From contig JAUWHU010000396.1 in NCBI GenBank assembly GCA_030605705.1, forward strand, positions 1 to 7,049: a DNA stretch of 7,049 nucleotides, in the 5' to 3' direction. Shown here in pieces: positions 1 through 4,481 of the stretch. The number at the start of each line of letters is the position of its first letter. Within the stretch, counting starts at the first letter, position 1. The notes below the pieces were generated by a model that saw only the letters and a program-made list of their open reading frames with translations, ran no database searches and was not told the DNA's origin. This DNA comes from Thermoflexia bacterium (GTDB taxonomy: Bacteria > Chloroflexota > Anaerolineae > B4-G1 > SLSP01). The position numbers were made by a program, and so were the translations under genes.

Positions 1-75
1 GGTCTCCTGACCGTGCCCGTCTGTGGCTCGGTCGGCGTAGTTTGGGGCGGAAGGCCCCAATGAGACCGGCCACAG
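1..75 (+). ncRNA. Candidate structured 5' leader RNA (three-way junction with pseudoknot), unassigned class
   Basis: Seen by hand pairing: P1 pairs 1-6 (GGTCTC) with 62-67 (GAGACC), 6 perfect pairs. P2 pairs 7-13 with 29-35, 7 pairs including one G-U. P3 pairs 42-48 (TTGGGGC) with 54-60 (GCCCCAA), closing a GGAAG loop. These nest as a three-way junction. The P2 loop contains CTGTGGC (21-27), a perfect 7-nt complement of GCCACAG (69-75) just after P1, which gives a loop-to-tail pseudoknot. The P1/P2 5' strand also carries TCTCCT (3-8), complementary to AGGAGA (101-106), the ribosome binding site of the TPR gene, so folding of the junction could free that site. This arrangement resembles a translational riboswitch, but I recognise no known class. 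The window starts at base 1, so the 5' part may be missing. It could instead be the 3' end of an upstream gene or terminator. Confidence 0.42.
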
Positions 76-111
76 CTATTTACCGCTTATCAAACATCAA
101 AGGAGAATACA

Positions 112-717
112 ATGAACGAAGAACTTGAATCTACCGCCGAGGTACAGGGCAATCCACCGGATGAGGAGCAGACGGCGCGCGAGGAAAAGATCGCCGCGCT
201 CACCAAGACGGCCCGCGAGCAGATGGCGAAGAAGAGCTGGGAAGACGCCCTGAAGACCTATGCACAGGTGCTGACCATTCAGCAACAAGCGGAGGACCGG
301 GTGGGCATCGCCAAAGCGAAGAACGACATGGCGAGCGTTTACCTGGCACAGCGGGAATGGCAACAGGCGTTGGATCTTTTGGAGCACTCCCGCGAGATTC
401 TAACCAAGGCCGGCGATCCCGAACAGGAGTCCGTCGCGCTGAACAACATGGCGGCAGCTCAGTACGAGTTAGGGGACTGGAAGCAGGCCCTGGAGCACTA
501 CGAGACCGCGCTATCCATCCGCCACGAAATGGATGACCAGGTCGGTGTGGCGAAAACGCTCCGCAATATCGGCATGTTGTACGCCAAACAAAGGAATATG
601 ATGAAGGCTAAGATTTACCTGAATCGCGCCGTGGCGGTGGCGAAGCGGGCCAAGTCGCCGCAGATGATCAAAGTCATCCGCAAATCGCTCTCGCAGTTGG
701 GCAAACGGAGACGTTGA
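112..717 (+). CDS. Tetratricopeptide repeat (TPR) protein
   Basis: A 201-residue soluble protein made almost entirely of TPR helical hairpins, a fold that serves as a protein-protein interaction scaffold; the partner is unknown. Four repeats fall on an exact 40-residue period (about 27-60, 67-100, 107-140, 147-180). Equivalent columns are W43/W83/W123/M163, A46/A86/A126/A166 and Y50/L90/Y130/L170. The 40-residue spacing with extended linkers is the TPR_12-like form rather than the classical 34-residue one. An acidic Glu/Gln-rich segment (1-25) precedes the repeats, and the tail is basic, ending in KRRR. There is no signal peptide or membrane segment, so it is probably cytoplasmic. The ATG start is supported by AGGAG at 101-105 with a 6-nt spacer. 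It is convergent with the operon ending at 834. Translation may be controlled by the structured leader at 1-75. TPR identification is firm; the specific role is not known. Confidence 0.88.
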   Translation: MNEELESTAEVQGNPPDEEQTAREEKIAALTKTAREQMAKKSWEDALKTYAQVLTIQQQAEDRVGIAKAKNDMASVYLAQREWQQALDLLEHSREILTKAGDPEQESVALNNMAAAQYELGDWKQALEHYETALSIRHEMDDQVGVAKTLRNIGMLYAKQRNMMKAKIYLNRAVAVAKRAKSPQMIKVIRKSLSQLGKRRR

Positions 718-765
718 GAATGGCAAATTGCAAATGGCAAATGGCAAATTGCGAATGGCGAATGG
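718..765 (+). repeat. Heptanucleotide tandem repeat array (RAATKGC type)
   Basis: About seven near-identical heptamers run without interruption, alternating AAATGGC, AAATTGC and GAATGGC forms. The first base of the array is the first base after the TGA stop (715-717) of the TPR gene. No ORF is maintained through it. Similar heptamers on the same strand occur at 1917-1930 and 4329-4356. Heptanucleotide short tandem repeats (STRR) are known from cyanobacterial spacers; the function here is unknown. Confidence 0.85.
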
Positions 766-788
766 AGCAGCAACTACCAGACGTGACA

Positions 789-821
789 AACCTCCGAGGT
801 GTTGAATAAACCTCGGAGGTT
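789..821. terminator. Inverted repeat, probable bidirectional terminator
   Basis: A perfect 12-bp inverted repeat: AACCTCCGAGGT (789-800) and ACCTCGGAGGTT (810-821) with a 9-nt loop. It lies between the convergent TPR gene (ending 717) and the - strand operon (ending 834). Read on the - strand the stem is followed by TTTG, read on the + strand by TTGG, so the T-tract is weak both ways. The position between converging genes supports a shared terminator; it could also be a copy of a dispersed palindromic spacer repeat. Confidence 0.65.
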
Positions 822-833
822 GGCTGCCTTTGG

Positions 834-1463
834 TTACGAGCGTTGGTTTTTGCGCTGCCCGTTGCCCGCCCACATGGGGCGGCCGGTCTCATCTCGCAGT
901 AGCAGGGTCTGCCCGGTGGTCAGGTTCTCGACGGTCCCGGCCTTGAATTCTCCATCTTCGTGGAAGCCGAGCACCGAGAGCTCATCGCCCACGGCGAGGG
1001 CAAAGTCCGCCCTGGCCTCATAAGTGAGTGGTCCCAGGCCCACCAGCACCTCGTCACCGGAGGAGGTTCGCAGCAGTAGATCGCCATCCAGGGAGAGCAC
1101 CTCTCCCACCAACGTCTCCCAGTCCTCGACGTGCTCCTCACCGGCAGAGGCGGCATTGAGAGGTTCGCGGGAACCGGCTCCCATCCCATGCCCGTCACCG
1201 GTCTCTTCACCCTGGGTAGCCAGACGCTGCCCTCTCCCCTGACTTGAAGCTCCCTGGGCGCGCTGCGCTTCGCCATTCATGACCGGCGTATCGCCGTGGG
1301 AGTAATTCCCCCCGCCATGCTGCCCGCCGCTGCCTTCTTGGGCCAGAGCGCCCGTCGCATCTGCCGCCACCCCAGCGGTGGACTGGGCCAGGAGGTATCC
1401 CGTGCCGCCCACCAGAGTAATCGCCAAAACTACCACCAAAATTCCCACAATCTTCGTCATCAT
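834..1463 (-). CDS. Membrane-anchored or exported protein with His/Gly-rich linker and C-terminal beta-rich (OB-like) domain
   Basis: A 209-residue protein of unrecognised family. Residues 4-26 (KIVGILVVVLAITLVGGTGYLLA) form one hydrophobic segment acting as a signal peptide or membrane anchor. Residues 38-110 are low-complexity, rich in Gly, His, Gln and Ser. Residues 113-200 look like a compact beta domain, with alternating hydrophobic strands and GEVLSLDGD, TSSGDEVLVGLGP, VGDELSVLGF and FKAGTVENL, ending in the distinctive DETGRPMWAG. The pattern resembles a small OB-fold, but that is inferred from strand pattern only. The start is supported by GGAGG 6 nt upstream; two adjacent ATGs (1463 and 1460) are possible. 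It lies 37 nt downstream of the DUF4405 gene and is probably co-transcribed with it, which suggests an extracytoplasmic partner of that membrane protein. The terminator at 789-821 follows. Confidence 0.72.
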   Translation of the reverse strand: MMTKIVGILVVVLAITLVGGTGYLLAQSTAGVAADATGALAQEGSGGQHGGGNYSHGDTPVMNGEAQRAQGASSQGRGQRLATQGEETGDGHGMGAGSREPLNAASAGEEHVEDWETLVGEVLSLDGDLLLRTSSGDEVLVGLGPLTYEARADFALAVGDELSVLGFHEDGEFKAGTVENLTTGQTLLLRDETGRPMWAGNGQRKNQRS

Positions 1464-1500
1464 CGTTTTCCTCCAAGTTTTATTTTTACGTCAGAAAGGT

Positions 1501-1824
1501 TCAAGTCGCCGGCTGCGTTTCCTGTGGCTTCCGCCGCGAGGCCGGCCGCGATAGTAGCCGCCTGGTCGTGCAAACGATCCATTTCCAGTGCAGTACCAGG
1601 TGCAGAATCACACCGGCGACCATGACCAGGCTGGAAAGTGTGTGCAGGTCCTTCCAAGTTTCCCGGGCGATACCCAGGAGCGTCGTCTGGAAGGCCGGAT
1701 TGTTGCCTTCCTGATACCCACCCGATGATCCGCCCAGCCACAAGACTATCCCCGTGACCGCCGAGAGCAGCAAAGCCACAAGCAGCAGTACGTCTAAGGC
1801 ATAATTCAACTTCGCTTTCGTCAT
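1501..1824 (-). CDS. DUF4405 domain-containing small membrane protein
   Basis: A 107-residue integral membrane protein with two hydrophobic helices, about 8-31 (Y-A-L-D-V-L-L-L-V start) and 62-83. The pattern TGIVLWL, then W57-K-D-L-H61, then H75-L-V-L-H79-W-K-W is characteristic of DUF4405 proteins, which resemble the cytochrome b N-terminal helix pair. H61, H75 and H79 are plausible heme ligands by analogy, though this is not shown here. The tail (87-107) is basic and hydrophilic. I chose the ATG at 1822-1824 because GGAGG sits 5 nt upstream; an in-frame ATG at 1911 would add 29 residues encoded by the operator and promoter region. It is first in an operon with the gene ending at 834. The tandem 11-bp repeats upstream suggest control by the adjacent OmpR-family regulator. 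Confidence 0.8.
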   Translation of the reverse strand: MTKAKLNYALDVLLLVALLLSAVTGIVLWLGGSSGGYQEGNNPAFQTTLLGIARETWKDLHTLSSLVMVAGVILHLVLHWKWIVCTTRRLLSRPASRRKPQETQPAT

Positions 1825-1855
1825 TATCTCCTCCGTGATTTTGTGAATTGACGCC

Positions 1856-1861
1856 ATGATA
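1856..1861 (-). promoter_or_regulatory. Candidate -10 element of the DUF4405 operon
   Basis: On the - strand the hexamer is TATCAT, placing a transcription start about 25 nt before the DUF4405 ATG. The region 17 bp upstream (ACCAAA) is a poor -35 and lies inside the phased repeats at 1867-1899, as expected for an activator-dependent promoter where the regulator replaces -35 contacts. This is a motif match only. Confidence 0.4.
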
Positions 1862-1866
1862 CCGTA

Positions 1867-1899
1867 GTCGCGTGAAGATTTGGTGAAGATACGATGAAG
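1867..1899 (-). promoter_or_regulatory. Triple 11-bp direct repeat, candidate OmpR/PhoB-family operator
   Basis: Read on the - strand, three consecutive 11-mers each begin with CTTCA: CTTCATCGTAT, CTTCACCAAAT and CTTCACGCGAC. The period is exactly 11 bp, one helical turn. Tandem 11-bp half-sites are the known layout for OmpR/PhoB-type winged-helix regulators, such as the pho box. The repeats end 5 bp before a TATCAT -10 candidate and overlap its -35 position, the class II activator arrangement. The response regulator encoded at 3624-4313 is the obvious candidate ligand; that link is inferred. Confidence 0.58.
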
Positions 1900-1916
1900 G
1901 AATGATGGCATCTAAC

Positions 1917-1944
1917 AAATGGCAAATGGCGAAGGGTGAAGCGT
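1917..1944 (+). repeat. Short AAATGGC heptamer array
   Basis: Two exact AAATGGC copies (1917-1923, 1924-1930) are followed by two degenerate heptamers, GAAGGGT and GAAGCGT. Strand and sequence match the arrays at 718-765 and 4329-4356. The array lies just upstream of the candidate operator of the DUF4405 operon. Confidence 0.65.
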
Positions 1945-2051
1945 CAAACGTCAGGCGGAAACGCAACACGCAAGACGCGAAACGTGGTGCGTGTTGCGTG
2001 TTGCGTGTTGCGTCGGGAGTCAAGCGTCAAACATCAGGTGCCAAACGTCAG
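1941..2051. repeat. Spacer repeats: inverted GCGTGTT heptamers and a GCGTCAAAC direct repeat
   Basis: Three exact GCGTGTT heptamers (1989-2009) are followed by a degenerate one. Their inverse, AACACGC, occurs at 1965-1971 with AAGACGC next, so ACGCAACACGC (1961-1971) and GCGTGTTGCGT (1989-1999) form an 11-bp inverted repeat. A 15-bp direct repeat (1941-1955 and 2024-2038, 14 of 15 identical, GCGTCAAACRTCAGG) brackets them. No coding sequence is supported. Together with 1825-1940 and 2052-2139 this fills the roughly 315-bp spacer between the kinase and the DUF4405 gene. Confidence 0.7.
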
Positions 2052-2064
2052 AACCTACACCTTG

Positions 2065-2167
2065 CCATTCTCTATCTCTCCTCTCTATTCTCTCCTCTCT
2101 ATTCTCCCCTCTCTATCTCTCTTCTCTATTCTCCCCTCTCTATCTCTCTTCTCTATCTCCATTCTCT
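2065..2167. repeat. CT-rich tandem tract (27-bp unit) at the 3' end of the kinase gene
   Basis: This is almost pure C/T on the + strand (GA on the coding strand of the kinase) with occasional A in CTAT. Two perfect 27-bp units occupy 2101-2127 and 2128-2154, with degenerate copies before them. The kinase stop codon (2140-2142) lies inside the tract, so the last few kinase residues are encoded by repeat DNA. A similar tract follows the PPK2 gene at 4391-4476. Confidence 0.85.
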
Positions 2168-2829
2168 AGCAACCAGAAAGCGAGGGTCAAGCCGCCGCCG
2201 GGCGTGGGTTCTGCCCAGATACGGCCTTCGTGGGCCTCAATGATGCGGCGGGCGATGGCCAATCCCAGGCCAGAGCCGCCGGTGGCGCGACTGCGGGAAG
2301 ATTCGCCGCGCCAGAAGCGCTCGAATACGCGGGGTAACTCATCCGCCGGGACGCCGGGGCCATTATCCGCCACGCGCACGAGCAGGCCGCCATCGTGAGG
2401 GGCCGCCGTCAGCAGCACGCGACCGCCGGGGGGCACGTAGCGCGCGGCGTTGTCCAGAATGTTTCCCAATACCTGCGCCAGCCGGTCCGCATCCACAGAG
2501 ACCGGGGGCAGGGTTGCGGGCAGTTCGCAGGCGAAGGAAAGCCCCTGCTCCTCCAGGCGCGCGCGGTGCGCCTCGCCAACCCGCTGCAGCAAGTCCGCCA
2601 AATCCAACGGGTGGCGTTCCAGGCGCAATTCACCGGCGTCGGCCAGAGCGAGGAGCCGCAAATCCTCCACCAACCGGTTGAGCGTCCGCACCTGATCCAG
2701 GCCCGGCGCGATGTTTTCTGGCGTGGGTTCGTAGACGCCATCGGCGATAGCCTCCAGCGTCCCCTGGAGCACCGCCAGGGGATTGCGCAGCTCGTGAGCG
2801 ATGTCGGCGGTCTGCGCCCGGCGGGCCAC
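2140..2829 (-). CDS. Histidine kinase C-terminal half (HisKA + HATPase_c)
   Basis: The transmitter half of the kinase; it would autophosphorylate its His and pass phosphate to the neighbouring response regulator. Numbered from a possible GTG at 2829 (229 residues): H-box IAHELRNPL with the phospho-accepting H12; dimerisation helix pair to about 75; N-box LGNILDNAARY (121-131); G1 DNGPGV (155-160); F-box FERFWRG (169-175); G2 GGSGLGLAIARR (184-195). All catalytic boxes are intact. The GTG lacks a clear Shine-Dalgarno, so independent translation is doubtful. If made alone it would lack membrane anchor and HAMP and be a soluble transmitter. The terminal ENGDREER is encoded by the CT/GA repeat tract. 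Confidence 0.65.
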   Translation of the reverse strand: MARRAQTADIAHELRNPLAVLQGTLEAIADGVYEPTPENIAPGLDQVRTLNRLVEDLRLLALADAGELRLERHPLDLADLLQRVGEAHRARLEEQGLSFACELPATLPPVSVDADRLAQVLGNILDNAARYVPPGGRVLLTAAPHDGGLLVRVADNGPGVPADELPRVFERFWRGESSRSRATGGSGLGLAIARRIIEAHEGRIWAEPTPGGGLTLAFWLLENGDREER

Positions 2830-2835
2830 CTGGGA

Positions 2836-3537
2836 CTATTCCAGGCTTTCCGCCATGGAGTTGAAGGCCCGCCCCAGCCGGCCGATCTCGTCGCGCCCCC
2901 CGACCGGCGCGCGCGCCCGCAAATCCCCGGTGGCGATGTTCTCCGCCGCCTGGGTCAGCCGGCGCACCGGCGCGACGATCCCCCGCATCAACAAACCGCC
3001 CACCAGGAGGGCCGCGACGAAGGCCGCCAGCGCGCCGGCCGCCAGCGCAGCGCGCAACCGTTCCAAGAAGCGTTGTTCCGGCTCCCCCAGAACGACCGCG
3101 CTCGCGGCCGTCTGCTCCGGCAGCAAGTACCCCACGGTCTCCTCGCCAGAAACGAGCGGCAGCGCGCGCGCCAGTTCCGAGGCGGAGACGCGGCCTTGAG
3201 GATCGCCATCCAGCTGCGCGATCACGTTACCTTCCGTGTCCAGCACCTGGAAATCGTCCGGCGGCCTACCGCGCCCCTCCGAGGATGCTCCCTGATTACC
3301 GTGCTGGGGCGTCGTCTGAGCCAGCGCCGGCAGCGCAGCCGGCAAGCCCTCCCACGAGCCGCGTTCGGCGTAGTAGCGAGACAAGGCCGCGGCGAGGTTC
3401 TGCGTTTTGTTGCTGTACAACGCGGCGTAGTGACGAAGCTCGGTTTCGGTCTGCCGGCCCACCAGCAGCGAGACGGTTCCCACGGCGATCAAGATCACCA
3501 GGGCGAACGCCAGCAATCCTTTCTGATAGAGGCTCAT
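2836..3537 (-). CDS. Histidine kinase N-terminal half (sensor loop + HAMP), truncated
   Basis: 233 residues. TM1 is about 8-27 (LLAFALVILIAVGTVSLLVG), followed by an extracytoplasmic loop of about 135 residues. TM2 is about 163-184 (AALAAGALAAFVAALLVGGLLM), and HAMP about 185-233, with P190, DLRARAPVGGRDEIGRLG and the terminal AFNSMAESLE. The loop has a PAS-like stretch with FQVLDTEGNVIAQLDG (96-111) and VGYLLP (135-140), as in BaeS-like sensors, plus a Gly-rich insert near 80-92. TAG at 2836-2838 ends it just where the helix into HisKA should continue. The ATG at 3537 is preceded by only a weak ribosome site (GGGA), but the MSLYQKG start before TM1 is typical. Alone it can sense but not phosphorylate. 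Confidence 0.72.
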   Translation of the reverse strand: MSLYQKGLLAFALVILIAVGTVSLLVGRQTETELRHYAALYSNKTQNLAAALSRYYAERGSWEGLPAALPALAQTTPQHGNQGASSEGRGRPPDDFQVLDTEGNVIAQLDGDPQGRVSASELARALPLVSGEETVGYLLPEQTAASAVVLGEPEQRFLERLRAALAAGALAAFVAALLVGGLLMRGIVAPVRRLTQAAENIATGDLRARAPVGGRDEIGRLGRAFNSMAESLE

Positions 3538-3581
3538 CGTATATTTCCCATCACTCGTTTAGCGTTTACGGGATGAAGTAA

Positions 3582-3616
3582 GAATGGAGAATGAAGAATG
3601 AAGAAAGGAGAAAGGC
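3582..3616 (+). repeat. Heptamer array between response regulator and kinase
   Basis: Five consecutive heptamers: GAATGGA, GAATGAA, GAATGAA, GAAAGGA, GAAAGGC. This is a different family from AAATGGC but the same 7-bp period. It occupies much of the 86-nt gap between the regulator stop (3624) and the kinase start (3537), and so would be transcribed if the two genes form an operon. Confidence 0.7.
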
Positions 3617-3623
3617 ACGAAGT

Positions 3624-4313
3624 TCAATCCAGCTCTTGCAGCCGGTAGCCGACGCCGCGCGCGGTGAGGATGATGCTGGGATTGGCGGGGTCCGGCTCAA
3701 TTTTCCGGCGCAGGTTCTTGATGTGGGCGTCCACGGTGCGCTCGTAAGCCTCGAAGGCGACACCCTGCGCCGCTTCCAGCAGGTGCGCGCGGGAGAAGAC
3801 ACGGCCCGGCGCGCTCATCAACGCCGCGAGGATCTCGAACTCGGTGGGGGTGAGATCCACCGGCTCGCCGGCGCGGGCGACCTCCCGCCGCCCGCGGTCC
3901 AGCGTCAACTCGCCCACCCGCAGCACCTCCGACGGAGCCGGCGTCGCCTGCATCCGCCGCAAAACCGCCCGGACACGGGCCAGCAGCTCGCGGGGGCTGA
4001 AGGGCTTGGTGACGTAATCGTCGGCGCCCAGCTCCAGGCCCACGATGCGATCCGCCTCCTCGACACGGGCCGTGAGCATGATGATCCCCACCCCCGGCTG
4101 CTCCGCGCGAACGCGGCGCGCAAACTCCCAACCGTCCATCCCCGGCAGCTGCAAATCGAGCACCACCAGATCAGGGTGCTCGTGGCGGGCGGTGAATAGC
4201 GCGTCCTTCCCGTTGTAAGCCGTCACAACGCGGAACCCGGCCTGTTCCAAATAACTCCGCACAACCCTCACAATCTGAGGTTCATCATCCACAACCAGTA
4301 TCGTCTGCGACAT
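3624..4313 (-). CDS. OmpR/PhoB-family response regulator
   Basis: A 229-residue DNA-binding response regulator, the cytoplasmic output of the two-component pair. Receiver domain 1-120: acidic pocket D9-D10-E11, phospho-acceptor D53 (VVLDLQLPGMDG), T81 (IIMLTAR) and K103 (VTKPFSP), all canonical. A short linker (about 118-128) leads to a winged-helix domain (about 130-227) with LTPTEFEILAALM, RTVDAHIKNLRRKIE (recognition helix region) and the terminal wing ILTARGVGYRLQ. I chose the ATG at 4311-4313 because GGAGG lies 4 nt upstream; a longer in-frame start at 4376 would translate the AAATGGC heptamers (LPFAICHLPF). It is upstream of the kinase on the same strand. The phased repeats at 1867-1899 are its likely target, and it may regulate itself, though I saw no such repeats upstream. 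Confidence 0.93.
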   Translation of the reverse strand: MSQTILVVDDEPQIVRVVRSYLEQAGFRVVTAYNGKDALFTARHEHPDLVVLDLQLPGMDGWEFARRVRAEQPGVGIIMLTARVEEADRIVGLELGADDYVTKPFSPRELLARVRAVLRRMQATPAPSEVLRVGELTLDRGRREVARAGEPVDLTPTEFEILAALMSAPGRVFSRAHLLEAAQGVAFEAYERTVDAHIKNLRRKIEPDPANPSIILTARGVGYRLQELD

Positions 4314-4328
4314 CCTTCCTCCGTTTGT

Positions 4329-4391
4329 AAATGGCAAATGGCAAATAGCGAATGGCAACACGAGTATACGCAACACGCCACACGCAACACT
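4329..4391 (+). repeat. AAATGGC heptamers followed by AACACGC-type heptamers
   Basis: Four heptamers run 4329-4356 (AAATGGC, AAATGGC, AAATAGC, GAATGGC). Then 4357-4391 carries AACACG and CACACGC-type units. The array starts 15 bp upstream of the regulator start codon. The order, CT tract then AACACGC units then AAATGGC units as read on the - strand, repeats that found at 2167-1917. Confidence 0.7.
4363..4368 (-). promoter_or_regulatory. Candidate -10 element for the response regulator gene
   Basis: TATACT on the - strand, about 50 nt upstream of the regulator ATG, is the best -10-like hexamer in this spacer. It sits inside the repeat region and has no convincing -35 at 16-18 bp upstream. This is a weak motif match. 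Confidence 0.25.
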
Positions 4392-4476
4392 TCTCTCTAT
4401 TCTCTATTTCTTTTCTCTATCTCTCTCTCTCTGTCTATCTTCTCTATCTCTTTTCTCTATCTCTCTGTCTATCTTC
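4391..4476. repeat. CT-rich tandem tract 3' of the PPK2 gene
   Basis: A near-pure C/T tract begins 6 bp beyond the PPK2 stop codon. Two related segments, 4411-4443 and 4451-4477, share the same sequence except for an extra (CT)3 in the first; the shorter is 27 bp, the same unit length as in the tract at 2065-2167. The (CT)n run at about 4420-4432 could change length by slippage. Confidence 0.82.
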
Positions 4477-4481
4477 TGCGA

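Larger units (their letters stand above)
2140..3537 (-). pseudogene. Sensor histidine kinase interrupted by one in-frame amber codon
   Basis: Read continuously, 3537 to 2140 gives a 465-codon histidine kinase of ordinary length and domain order (TM, extracytoplasmic loop, TM, HAMP, HisKA, HATPase_c). Codon 234 is TAG (2836-2838). Both halves are in the same frame and show no other damage, so one base change would restore it (for example CAG or TGG to TAG). This is either a recent nonsense mutation, a strain polymorphism, a base-calling error, or a stop that is bypassed. The two halves are described separately. The response regulator gene lies 86 nt upstream on the same strand. Confidence 0.7.

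Noticed and set aside
1..63. Tail of an upstream + strand gene in frame 1
   Set aside because: The frame is open to TGA at 61-63 but short, without recognisable sequence, and the region is better explained by paired RNA helices. It cannot be excluded without the upstream sequence.
718..765. CRISPR array
   Set aside because: The units are contiguous heptamers with no spacers and no cas gene nearby.
1460..2023. A 187-codon open frame on the - strand overlapping the DUF4405 gene
   Set aside because: Its start translates spacer repeats and its body is a shifted frame of the DUF4405 gene; no domain is recognisable.
2395..3576. A 393-codon open frame on the + strand
   Set aside because: It lies antisense to the histidine kinase, whose frame has clear HAMP, H-box and ATPase motifs. 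The + strand product is Arg/Gln-rich with no recognisable domain and no ribosome binding site.
3573..3603. Second operator for the response regulator upstream of the kinase
   Set aside because: ATGAAG occurs at 3573, 3591 and 3598, but the spacings are 18 and 7 bp, not 11; it is explained by the heptamer array.
4314..4376. Longer start for the response regulator
   Set aside because: The extra 21 residues would translate the AAATGGC heptamers (LPFAICHLPF), while the ATG at 4313 has a good GGAGG and begins right before the receiver domain.
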